From Anaerolineae bacterium (GTDB lineage Bacteria; Chloroflexota; Anaerolineae; UBA4142; SHND01): a DNA stretch of 64,000 nucleotides. Of this stretch, positions 9,477 to 17,236 are shown in pieces (the stretch's first letter is position 1; each line of letters opens with the position of its first letter). Location of the stretch: positions 1-64,000 of the forward strand of contig JADZCJ010000144.1 of assembly GCA_020851635.1 (NCBI GenBank), read 5' to 3'. Below the pieces are notes generated by a model. It saw only the letters and a program-made list of their open reading frames with translations, had not been told where the DNA came from and searched no databases. A program made the position numbers and the translations under genes.

Positions 9477-9491
9477 GGATAATCCACAGCA

Positions 9492-9497
9492 ATTATA
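9492..9497 (-). promoter_or_regulatory. -10 element for yvcK
   Basis: The minus strand reads TGC-TATAAT here, an extended -10 box, 15 bases before the yvcK ATG. A TTGAAA at 9522-9517 could be a -35 but is 19 bp away. The untranslated leader would be only about 8-10 bases. Confidence 0.6.
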
Positions 9498-9539
9498 GCA
9501 CAAGCGTCACCGGCTTTTTCAAAAAATCCATTTATCCCT

Positions 9540-9545
9540 TATACT
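9540..9545 (+). promoter_or_regulatory. -10 element for the VanW-family gene
   Basis: TATACT at 9540-9545 precedes the ATG at 9578 by 32 bases. It is divergent from the yvcK promoter. No clear -35 is visible. Confidence 0.5.
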
Positions 9546-9577
9546 ATACACGCCGTTCCGCCCAAGACACATGTCAC

Positions 9578-11581
9578 ATGTCCCAAGTTTCTCCTGATCC
9601 CGAGTATCAACCCTTTCACGCGCTGCCGCCGCGCCGCCGCCGTTCAACCTGCGCTCAAGAGCCGACATCCCCTGCCCCGCCGACTCCACCGCCGCCGCCC
9701 AACCTGACGCCCGAAGCACGCATCGAGCTGCGCCGCGCTCGCCGCGCTCAGAAACGCGGACTGCCGAGAATCGGCGCGCCGTGGATTGTGCTGGCGTTTG
9801 CCGCAGTGCTTGTCGCGGGGGCGTTGTTTGGCTACCAATGGTATTTGCGCGACCGCGCCGTGCCCGGCGTGCGTGTGCTGGGCGAAGAAATCGGCGGCAT
9901 GACCCGCGCCCAGGCGGAGACGCTGATTCGCGAGAAATTGGGCGACCCGAACGTGCTTTTGGAGCGTTTTGGCGGGGAACAGATCATTCTGCGCGACGGC
10001 TCGAATGTGTATCGCGCCTGGCCCTGGGAACTTGGCTTTCGCAGTGACTTGCGACCCGCGCTCGATGCCGCCTTTGCAATCGGACATCGCGGGGATTTGA
10101 CGCTTTCGCTGATCGAGCAGGGGCGCGCGCTGCTTGTCGGCGCGGACGTGACCGCATCCTCGGCGTTTGACGATGCGGTTGCGCGACAGTATGTGAGCGT
10201 GCTCGCTTTACAAATTGACCGTCCTTCGCGGGATGCTTTGTACCGGCTCGAAGGGCTGCGGTTGACCGAACAGCCCGCACAGGCAGGACGCCGTCTGGAC
10301 GGCGAAGAGACGTTCAAGCGCATCAAAGCATTTGCCGCCAATCCCGGCGGCGAGGTGATGCTGCCGGTACAAGACCTCGTGCCCAATGCCGTAGATGCAA
10401 AACAGGCGCAGACGCAAATCAACGCATTTCTTGCAGCTCCGCTCGTCCTGCAATTCCGCGAGCGCTCATGGGCAATTGATCAAGCTGCGCTGGCGCAGAT
10501 GCTGACGCTCCAGCCCGTTTCCAATGCGGATGGGTCGCAGAGCTATAAAGCTGTATTGAATGACGCCGCGATCCGCGCCAAAGTGGAACAGCTGGCACGC
10601 GAGATCAACCAGTCGCCGCGAGACGCGCGTTTTCATTTCACCGATGGTGTGTTGACGCCAATCGTAACGAGTCAGGAGGGCCGCGCGCTCGACATTGATG
10701 CGACCACACAAGCGGTCGCGCTCAAATTTCAACAAGCTTCCGCCTCGCGCCGCGTACAGGGCAACGCGTCGCCCGGCGAGACCGCGCTCAACGCCCTGCG
10801 CGAAAATACGATCGAACTCGCGGTCACGGTGACAAAACCGGCGGTGGATGTGCGCGACGCGGCAAATTTCGGCATCAAGGAATTGGTGTCGAGCGGCACG
10901 AGCCAGTTTCGCGGTTCGATTCCCAGCCGCATTGTCAACATCAACACGGCGCAAAAATCGTTTGACGGAGTCGTGATTCCGCCCGGCGCGACCTTTTCGT
11001 TCATCAAGTATCTGTCGGAAATTGTCGAGGCGAATGGGTATGAAGACGCCTATGTGATTTTTGGCGACCGCACGGTGCTGGGTCCCGGCGGCGGGGTGTG
11101 CCAGGTCTCGACCACGATGTTTCGCGCGGCGTTCTTTGCAGGGTTCCCCATCGCCGAACGGTGGGAGCACGCGTATCGCGTGGGCTATTACGAACCGCCC
11201 AAGGGTCTGGATGCGGCGGTCTTTGTTCCGAGCGCCGACCTCAAGTTTGTGAACGACACGCCGAACTATATTTTGATAGAGTCTGTCGCGGACATTCCAA
11301 ACCTCAAACTCACGTTCAATTTCTATGGCACCAAGCCAAACGGACGCGAAGTCAGGATGACGGAACCCGAAGTGACCAACAAGGTCCCACACCCGCCGAC
11401 AAAGTACATTGACGATCCGAACCTGCCGCGCGGGACGACCAAGCAAATTGATTTTGCGGTGGACGGCGAAGATGTGACGCTGTATCGCGAAATTTATCAG
11501 GACGGTCAGCTGGTGACGCGCCAAAAGTTTTTCAGCCGTTACGAACCGTGGCAGGCAGTGTATCTGCGGGGAACAAAATAG
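9578..11581 (+). CDS. VanW-family exported protein with putative peptidoglycan-binding region
   Basis: A 667-residue protein. A Pro-rich, positively charged cytoplasmic N-terminus (about residues 1-65) precedes one membrane segment (about 68-85), placing the rest outside. The extracellular part has two repeats typical of the YoaR/PG-binding region (PGVRVLGEEIGGMTRAQAETLI near 95-115). The VanW domain near residues 420-560 is marked by FSFIKYLSEIVEANGYEDA, GPGGGVCQVSTTMFRAAF and RVGYYEPP. VanW proteins accompany some glycopeptide-resistance clusters but are widespread without them; their biochemical role is unsettled. No van genes are nearby. Confidence 0.85.
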   Translation: MSQVSPDPEYQPFHALPPRRRRSTCAQEPTSPAPPTPPPPPNLTPEARIELRRARRAQKRGLPRIGAPWIVLAFAAVLVAGALFGYQWYLRDRAVPGVRVLGEEIGGMTRAQAETLIREKLGDPNVLLERFGGEQIILRDGSNVYRAWPWELGFRSDLRPALDAAFAIGHRGDLTLSLIEQGRALLVGADVTASSAFDDAVARQYVSVLALQIDRPSRDALYRLEGLRLTEQPAQAGRRLDGEETFKRIKAFAANPGGEVMLPVQDLVPNAVDAKQAQTQINAFLAAPLVLQFRERSWAIDQAALAQMLTLQPVSNADGSQSYKAVLNDAAIRAKVEQLAREINQSPRDARFHFTDGVLTPIVTSQEGRALDIDATTQAVALKFQQASASRRVQGNASPGETALNALRENTIELAVTVTKPAVDVRDAANFGIKELVSSGTSQFRGSIPSRIVNINTAQKSFDGVVIPPGATFSFIKYLSEIVEANGYEDAYVIFGDRTVLGPGGGVCQVSTTMFRAAFFAGFPIAERWEHAYRVGYYEPPKGLDAAVFVPSADLKFVNDTPNYILIESVADIPNLKLTFNFYGTKPNGREVRMTEPEVTNKVPHPPTKYIDDPNLPRGTTKQIDFAVDGEDVTLYREIYQDGQLVTRQKFFSRYEPWQAVYLRGTK

Positions 11582-11590
11582 AGGAAAACA

Positions 11591-11624
11591 AAAAACCTGC
11601 GCCAAACAACGGGCGCAGGTTTTT
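11591..11624. terminator. Bidirectional intrinsic terminator
   Basis: A GC-rich stem (11595-11603 with 11612-11620) is extended by A-tract/T-tract pairing on both sides, with loop AAACAACG. The T-run serves the VanW gene on plus and the A-run serves the convergent reductase gene on minus. Confidence 0.9.
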
Positions 11625-11642
11625 TGTTTGGCAAGGATCGGG

Positions 11643-12857
11643 TCAGGGCGACGGGGTGAGCATTGCGCGGGCGAGACCGAGACTTTTTCGCAAGAGTTTG
11701 GGATTGGCGGCGAGCGCCCAAAGCGTCCAGCTGCTGACAAAATTGGATGCCAGCGCTTGACCAAACTGCCGGGCGCTGAGCTGGTCCAACAGTTCGATCC
11801 CCTCGTCCCACTGGGCATCGTCCCACGCGGCGATGCGCTTGTTGATGAGCGCGGCGATCCGCAGATTTTTGCCATACGTTTTGCGCCACTGGCGCTCGTA
11901 GCGCGCGAGGAACGCTTCCGAAACATCGTTCGCGGCGAGCGCGTCCGCCGCGACCTCGCCCGCCAAAATTCCGCTTCGAATCGCCCAACGTATCCCCTCG
12001 CCCAAAAGCGCCGAGGGCTGCCCCGCCGCGTCGCCCAGCGCAAGCATGCCGTCCATGACAAATTTTTTTGCCATCCCATCGGACGGGATCAGTCCATGAT
12101 GATACTCGACCGGCTGTGCGCCGCGCAGGTTGATTTTGAAATCGCCCGCGCGTTCCACGAACTTGTCGAGATAATCGCGCGGGTTTTCTTTGGAATCGCC
12201 GTGAATGATGCCGACGCCCACGCGCACGCGATGATTGCCATAAGGCGCGGTCCACGCATAGCCCGCAGGCGCAAATGCGCTGCCGACAATGCCAACGGTT
12301 TCGCTCTCGTCATAGTGCGGCGCATACATGTCATACTCTGCGCCGACGCCAAACCGTTCAAACCCGTCGTGCAGTCCCGCGCGTTTAGAGAGGGTTGCCC
12401 GGTAACCCGTGGCGTCAAAGGTGAGCCGCGCAAGAATGTCGTAGTCAACGCCGCGCACATCCTTGACCCGCACACCCACGATCTTGCCGTTCTCTTCAAG
12501 CACATCGGTCGCCGTCGTGCTCATTCTCATCTGTGCGCCCGCGTCAATCGCGCGTTCCGCGAGAAATTGAAAGACGCCGCGCACGTTCAGGATGCACGCA
12601 AACGGCGGGTCATACGAGCGCGAAACGCTGCGATTCGCCGAGTGCATCCGCCCGCCGCGCACGGGGTGATACAGGTGAGGCGGAATACCCAGCTCAACGG
12701 CGTCTTGAATAAATGTGCCGCCTGTCGTGCGCGTCGGCGAGCCGATTTCGGCATTAGATTCGAGGACGACGACGCTCGCCCCGCGCGCCGCCAAAACCCT
12801 CGCTGCGGACAGCCCCCCCGGGCCGCCGCCCGCGATCACCGCATCCACAGTCATCAT
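11643..12857 (-). CDS. Geranylgeranyl-reductase-family FAD oxidoreductase (downstream copy)
   Basis: A 404-residue flavoprotein with the FAD-binding GGGPGGLSAARVLAARG at residues 10-26, an FAD-contacting FDATGYRA, and the second FAD motif MLALGDAAGQ followed by GEGIRWAIRSG. The family saturates isoprenoid chains of lipids, quinones or pigments; the substrate here is not known. It overlaps the upstream paralogue by 4 bp (ATGA), so the two are translationally coupled. The two proteins are clearly diverged and probably act on different substrates or as partners. Confidence 0.82.
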   Translation of the reverse strand: MMTVDAVIAGGGPGGLSAARVLAARGASVVVLESNAEIGSPTRTTGGTFIQDAVELGIPPHLYHPVRGGRMHSANRSVSRSYDPPFACILNVRGVFQFLAERAIDAGAQMRMSTTATDVLEENGKIVGVRVKDVRGVDYDILARLTFDATGYRATLSKRAGLHDGFERFGVGAEYDMYAPHYDESETVGIVGSAFAPAGYAWTAPYGNHRVRVGVGIIHGDSKENPRDYLDKFVERAGDFKINLRGAQPVEYHHGLIPSDGMAKKFVMDGMLALGDAAGQPSALLGEGIRWAIRSGILAGEVAADALAANDVSEAFLARYERQWRKTYGKNLRIAALINKRIAAWDDAQWDEGIELLDQLSARQFGQALASNFVSSWTLWALAANPKLLRKSLGLARAMLTPSP

Positions 12858-14029
12858 TTGCCAACACCGCGAATCTTGTGCCAGCTCTTGCGGAGAATAA
12901 AGCGCGGCGCCTGCCGCAGTGATTTCTTTATCGCCGTGTGATAATCCATGTCGGCGCGCGCGATTTCCAGAGTAAAGAGTTGCAGCGGTCTCGCTTGCGC
13001 GTAAATATTCAGCAAACGAGTCGGCATGTGATAAAAGACCGCGCCCAGTTTTTCGGCATAGCGATAGTCGCGCGTAAATTCGGTCTGAATGCGCGCCGTG
13101 TAATCGGCCAAGTCGAGTTTGCCCGCGCGCAGCCCCGCCGCCACATGCTCAGCCGCCAATTTACCGCTTTTGATGGCAGCATAAATGCCTTCGCCCGAAA
13201 ACGGGTCCACCAGATTCGCCGCATCGCCGACGAGAACGACACGGTCTTTGCTCACTCGCCGTCGCGTTCCGCCCAACGGGAGAGTATGTCCGTGCAGCGC
13301 GACGTGCCTGGCGTTTTGGAGCGTAGGTTCGGACGAAATGTATTGGTCGAGGAGACGACGGAGGTTTAGTTTCTGTTTCGTCTGGACAAATGCGCCGACG
13401 CCGACCGAAAGATGTTCAGCTTTGGGAAAAATCCATGCATAGCCGTACGGGACCGCGCCAAAATCGAGATGCCACACGCCGCGCCAGTGCTCGACAGAAG
13501 CATTCGGCAGCTCCATCTCGGCCTCCAATGCCGCGCCCAACCGGCGCTCCGAGTGCAGCCCTGCCGCGCGCGCGACAATGCCATTTGCGCCGTCCGCGCC
13601 GACAATCACCTCGGCATGAATCTCTTCGCCGGGCACTTGGACGCGCACTCCCGCGTCGTCAATCTCGATGTGATTCACCTTGACGCCATCGCGCACTTTG
13701 GCGCCCTGATTCGCTGCCTGGTTTGCCAGCAAAAGGTCAAAACGATCGCGCATGACCGACCATCCGACCGGCTCGCTAAACTGCACGGGAAAACGAATTT
13801 CATCACGAAAAGCGACGGACGCGCGGGCAATCGTGTCCTCGACGGCGGCGGAAAAATCCACATCAAGGACATTCTTGACTTTGGCGGTCACGCCGCCGCC
13901 GCACGGTTTATAGCGCGGCATTTTTTCTTTTTCGAGCAGCAGCGTTTTCAAGCCCGCGCGCGCCAGATGACGCGCGGCGGTTGTGCCCGAGGGACCTGCG
14001 CCGATCACAACGACATCATACCTGGACAT
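12854..14029 (-). CDS. Geranylgeranyl-reductase-family FAD oxidoreductase (upstream copy)
   Basis: A 391-residue flavoprotein. GAGPSGTTAARHLARAG (residues 11-27) binds the ADP part of FAD. The CGGGVTAK motif near residue 43 is characteristic of this reductase family, as are VIVGADGANGIVAR, GYAWIFPK and VVLVGDAANLVDPFSGEGI. It probably hydrogenates double bonds of polyprenyl chains, for example menaquinone side chains; this assignment is inferred from family only. First gene of a two-gene operon with its paralogue. Confidence 0.85.
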   Translation of the reverse strand: MSRYDVVVIGAGPSGTTAARHLARAGLKTLLLEKEKMPRYKPCGGGVTAKVKNVLDVDFSAAVEDTIARASVAFRDEIRFPVQFSEPVGWSVMRDRFDLLLANQAANQGAKVRDGVKVNHIEIDDAGVRVQVPGEEIHAEVIVGADGANGIVARAAGLHSERRLGAALEAEMELPNASVEHWRGVWHLDFGAVPYGYAWIFPKAEHLSVGVGAFVQTKQKLNLRRLLDQYISSEPTLQNARHVALHGHTLPLGGTRRRVSKDRVVLVGDAANLVDPFSGEGIYAAIKSGKLAAEHVAAGLRAGKLDLADYTARIQTEFTRDYRYAEKLGAVFYHMPTRLLNIYAQARPLQLFTLEIARADMDYHTAIKKSLRQAPRFILRKSWHKIRGVGK

Positions 14030-14089
14030 TGATTATCTATTCCAAACACAAGTCAGCTAAAGCCTTTGTCATGTCACTTGTGAAACGCA

Positions 14090-14653
14090 TCAACCGCCCA
14101 GATATTGCAAAGCGGCGCGCAACTTGTCTTCCAGTGTGGCGCCGCGCACGTTGCGGGCGGCGCGCTGGGCTTCGGCGGCGCTGTAACCGAGATTGATGAG
14201 CGTGGCGGCGACTTCGCCATCGAGAGGCGAGAGCTCGCTGATCTCTTCGCCCACCTCCACCTTGCCCTTGAGTTCCAGGACAAGCCGTTGGGCGGTTTTT
14301 TTGCCGATACCCTTGATGCTGCCGAGAATCTCGAGGTTGCCCTGAGAAATCGCCGACCGAATCTCGTTCGGGGGTGCGGAAGAAAGAATGCCCAGCGCAA
14401 CTTTGGGACCGATGCCCGACACGCTGAGCAAAAGCTCGAACAGATCGAGCTCGTCCTGCGTCGCAAACCCAAACAACGACATGTCATCTTCGCGGACATG
14501 AAGATGAGTGTACAACTCGGCGGGCGCGCCCAAATCGCCAAGCGCGCCCAGCGTAGTGGTAGGCACGCGCACACGATAGCCGACGCCGGTCACGTCGAGA
14601 ATGATGGAATCGAGCGCGCGCTGTAGAATGGTTCCGCGGAGATAGGAAATCAT
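14090..14653 (-). CDS. ruvA: Holliday junction branch migration protein RuvA
   Basis: RuvA binds four-way DNA junctions and loads the RuvB motor. The 187-residue protein begins MISYLRGTILQRALDSIILD, the OB-fold N-terminal domain, followed by tandem helix-hairpin-helix motifs (LLSVSGIGPKVALGILS near 75-91 and ILGSIKGIGKKTAQRLVLELK near 108-128) and a C-terminal UBA-like domain (EVAATLINLGYSAAEAQRA) that contacts RuvB. The ATG at 14653 matches the family N-terminus; a longer frame to 14719 adds unrelated residues. ruvB is not in the window. Confidence 0.95.
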   Translation of the reverse strand: MISYLRGTILQRALDSIILDVTGVGYRVRVPTTTLGALGDLGAPAELYTHLHVREDDMSLFGFATQDELDLFELLLSVSGIGPKVALGILSSAPPNEIRSAISQGNLEILGSIKGIGKKTAQRLVLELKGKVEVGEEISELSPLDGEVAATLINLGYSAAEAQRAARNVRGATLEDKLRAALQYLGG

Positions 14654-14678
14654 ATCAATTCTGCTGCCGACCCAACAG

Positions 14679-15566
14679 TCACCTTGTGCGCCCCAAACGG
14701 TAGGAGAGCCGGGCATCAAGCAGGGCGAGCTGCGTCGAGCGGCGGGGCTGGGCGTGATAATTTGTCAGGAACAATTCTTTGCCCTTGGCGGCCGAGCCGC
14801 GCTTGTAATTGTTCATGCCGTATTGCAATTCCCAGCCATCCTGGAACGCAAATGAAAAATTCTCGCGAATCTCGGGCGAATCGTCATACGTGATGAGCCA
14901 ATAGTGCCTGCACTCTTTCATCTCGGCGGCAAATCGGGCGTGATCGAACGCCGTGTGAAGCGCCCCGTTCACGCCATACAATCGCGATTTTGTTGCCACG
15001 AGATACGGAGGGTCCAGAAAAATGAAAATGTCTTGGCCGGGGGCATGAACAACCTGTCTGTAATCCTCATTCGTAATCTTGACATCGTTCAAGAGCGCCC
15101 CCAACTCCTTTAACCGCCGAATCGAAGAATCTGTGAATCGCCCTTGATATGCGCCCTCGGAATAGCCGCCCGAATCCACCGTGCCCGAAAACGAGATGCG
15201 GTTCAGGACAAAGAATCGAGCTGCACGGTCAAAATCGGTCATTTTCATGCCAACTTGGGCGCGCAGAGTCTCGAACAATACACGCCCGTCCGTCGTCTCA
15301 TCCTTGACTTTTTGGATCGCGCCCGCCAATTTGACTGCGTCGCGCTGTGTCTCGCGCCAAAAACAATACAGGTCAAAATTAAGGTCGTTGATCCACATCT
15401 TGACCTGCGGAAACTTTTGCCTCAAAAATACAAACACAGACCCGCCACCGACAAATGGCTCCCGATATTCCGTGAATGTCTCGGGGAGCTGTTCTATTAT
15501 CTTGGCAACGGCGCGAGATTTGCCGCCGGGATAGCGGAGAGGGCTGACAATGCTTGAAACGGCCAT
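14679..15566 (-). CDS. Orphan DNA adenine methyltransferase (D12/Dam class)
   Basis: A 295-residue N6-adenine methyltransferase. SAM-binding motif RYPGGKSR is at 11-18, FVGGGSVF at 38-45 and catalytic DPPY at 185-188, in the alpha-class order of Dam-like enzymes. No restriction gene lies beside it. It sits inside the ruv operon: its ATG shares one base with the ruvC stop (TGATG), and ruvA starts 25 bp after its stop. Its target sequence cannot be read from this; GATC is possible but not shown. Confidence 0.9.
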   Translation of the reverse strand: MAVSSIVSPLRYPGGKSRAVAKIIEQLPETFTEYREPFVGGGSVFVFLRQKFPQVKMWINDLNFDLYCFWRETQRDAVKLAGAIQKVKDETTDGRVLFETLRAQVGMKMTDFDRAARFFVLNRISFSGTVDSGGYSEGAYQGRFTDSSIRRLKELGALLNDVKITNEDYRQVVHAPGQDIFIFLDPPYLVATKSRLYGVNGALHTAFDHARFAAEMKECRHYWLITYDDSPEIRENFSFAFQDGWELQYGMNNYKRGSAAKGKELFLTNYHAQPRRSTQLALLDARLSYRLGRTR

Positions 15567-16066
15567 CAGGAAGATTGCGAATCAATCAACGCGCGCAACC
15601 GCGCCCCCTGCAAATGACAGATGGCAATCGCAACCGCATCGGCGGCGTCGTCGGGTTTGGGCACCTCGTCGAGGTGCAGGAGCATCTTGACCATCTGCTG
15701 CATCTGGTGCTTGTCCGCGCCGCCATACCCCGAGACCGCCTGTTTGATTTCGTTCGGCGTGTATTCCGAAATGGGGATTTTTGCCTCAGCAATCGCGAGC
15801 ATCGCCACGCCGCGCGCATGTCCGACGGCAATGGCGGTCGTGATATTGCGCGCAAAAAAAAGCTTTTCGACGGCGGCCTCGTCGGGTTTGTATTCGCGGA
15901 CCAGTTCAACAAGGTCCGCGTAAATTTTCAACAGACGTTGGTCAAGGGAGGTTTTGGGCGGCGTGGAAATTGCGCCGCAGGCGACCAGCTGATAATCGTC
16001 TCCATCGGAACGGACGATGCCGTAACCACACAACGCCGTCCCGGGGTCAATGCCAAGTGCAATCAT
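15566..16066 (-). CDS. ruvC: Holliday junction endonuclease RuvC
   Basis: Resolves Holliday junctions during recombinational repair. The 166-residue protein has the four acidic catalytic positions of the RNase H-like fold: Asp7 in LGIDPGT, Glu67 in AAVEKLFF, and Asp140 and Asp143 in KPDDAADAVAIAICH. It is followed without a gap by the adenine methyltransferase and ruvA, so all three are probably made from one message. Confidence 0.97.
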   Translation of the reverse strand: MIALGIDPGTALCGYGIVRSDGDDYQLVACGAISTPPKTSLDQRLLKIYADLVELVREYKPDEAAVEKLFFARNITTAIAVGHARGVAMLAIAEAKIPISEYTPNEIKQAVSGYGGADKHQMQQMVKMLLHLDEVPKPDDAADAVAIAICHLQGARLRALIDSQSS

Positions 16067-16071
16067 CCTGA

Positions 16072-16128
16072 CAGATAGCGGATGGCAGATAGCAAATAGT
16101 CAAAATGTCCCGAGCCATCCGCTATCTG
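16072..16128. repeat. 15-bp perfect inverted repeat between yebC and ruvC
   Basis: The 15-bp arms 16072-16086 and 16114-16128 are perfect inverted copies with a 27-base spacer. Part of the arm sequence (GGCAGATAGC) recurs in the spacer. There is no T-run, so it does not look like a simple terminator and may be a small palindromic element. Confidence 0.7.
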
Positions 16129-16139
16129 CCATTCGCGGA

Positions 16140-16904
16140 TTACGCCGCGACCTTTTCGTACTCGGCCATCGCCTCTTCGGTGATGTCGAGATTGGAAATA
16201 ACGCTCTGCACATCGTCGAGTTCTTCGAGCTCTTCGATGAGCTGCATCGTTTTCACGGCATCTTCGGGGCTGACGGCGGCGGGATTCTTGGCGATCATTG
16301 CCACATGGGCATTTTCGATCGGGATGTGGCGTTTTTGAATTTCTTCGCGGACGGGACGCAAATGTTCGGGCGCAACATAGGCCTCGACCGTTTCATCATC
16401 CGCCTGAATATCCTCTGCGCCCGCGTCAATCAATTCCAGTTCGAGGTCCTCGGCGCTCTTGCCCTTGAGGGGCACAGTAATAATCCCGCGTTTATCAAAC
16501 ATCCAGGAAACCGAGCCGACCGAGGCAAAATTGGCGCCCGCGCGCGTGATGATGCGCCGCACTTCGGCGGCGGCGCGGTTGCGATTGTCGGTTAGCACCT
16601 GCACGATCAGTGCGGTGCCGCCGGGACCATAGGCCTCGTAGGAAATATCTTCGAGCTGCCCGCCTTCGGCGCTATTGCCCAGCCCGCGCTGAATCGCGCG
16701 CTCGATATTGTCCTTGGGCATGTTTGCCGCCCGCGCCTTGTCCATCGCGATACGCAGCGAAAAATTGGTGTCAGGGTCGCCGTTGCCGTTTTCGCGGACG
16801 GCAATCGTAATATCACGGGCGAGACGGGTGAACATTTGCCCGCGCTTGGCGTCGGCGGCGCCTTTTTTGCGCTTGATGGTGGACCACTTGCTGTGACCTG
16901 ACAT
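16140..16904 (-). CDS. yebC: YebC/PmpR-family protein
   Basis: A 254-residue protein starting MSGHSKWSTIKRKKGAADAKRG, the hallmark N-terminus. LARDITIAVRENGNGDP, YEAYGPGGTALIV and TDNRNRAAAEVRR follow. The family has been described as transcriptional regulators and, more recently, as factors helping ribosomes on difficult sequences. Here it precedes ruvC, a very common arrangement. GGAGG lies 6 bases before the chosen ATG; the longer frame to 16973 is rejected. Confidence 0.95.
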   Translation of the reverse strand: MSGHSKWSTIKRKKGAADAKRGQMFTRLARDITIAVRENGNGDPDTNFSLRIAMDKARAANMPKDNIERAIQRGLGNSAEGGQLEDISYEAYGPGGTALIVQVLTDNRNRAAAEVRRIITRAGANFASVGSVSWMFDKRGIITVPLKGKSAEDLELELIDAGAEDIQADDETVEAYVAPEHLRPVREEIQKRHIPIENAHVAMIAKNPAAVSPEDAVKTMQLIEELEELDDVQSVISNLDITEEAMAEYEKVAA

Positions 16905-17236
16905 GGAGAACCTCCGTATTTTATCGAGACAATAACAGCCAATAAAAACACGCTGTCTATTCGGCAAAACCAACAGGGAATAGAAACAGCGCGTCGCTGG
17001 GAGGTTTTCGAAAAGGCAGTCCCCGACGTTGCTGCGGCTTGAAGAGCACCAACGAGCAATTCATCGCGCCAATTATAACATGTTTCGTTCCACCCCCACC
17101 AGTATTGCACAGTAGGGAACGAACGCCGTATCGTTCCCCGCGCGCCACAAAAAAAGGTGACAGCGAGTATGGTAGAATGTTAATCTCGCATTCACACCGT
17201 TCTCTACATCAAGTCATATAAAGCAATTTACGCTGT
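16905..17236. other. Gene-free region between divergent yebC and glycoside hydrolase genes
   Basis: These 332 bases hold promoters for both divergent genes. A TAAAAT at 16923-16918 on minus may serve yebC; a TATAAA at 17217-17222 on plus ends 14 bases before the hydrolase ATG. A partial copy of a dispersed hairpin repeat lies at 17112-17145. No RNA gene was recognised. Confidence 0.6.
17112..17145 (-). repeat. Partial copy of the dispersed double-hairpin repeat
   Basis: In minus orientation this matches the second half of the repeats at 27.6, 29.5 and 42 kb: a GGGGAACGA arm, a short loop and a TCGTTCCC arm ending in CTAC. The first hairpin of the full unit is missing. Confidence 0.65.

Noticed and set aside
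9578-11581. Glycopeptide-resistance function for the VanW-domain protein
   Set aside because: VanW domains are common outside resistance clusters, and no vanHAX-type or sensor genes lie nearby.
10466-12079. Open frame of 537 codons on minus across the end of the VanW gene
   Set aside because: It crosses a strong terminator and overlaps two well-supported genes, and its translation shows no family features.
11628-12941. Open frame of 437 codons on plus opposite the reductase genes
   Set aside because: Antisense to a gene with clear FAD-binding motifs; no ribosome-binding site or recognisable domain.
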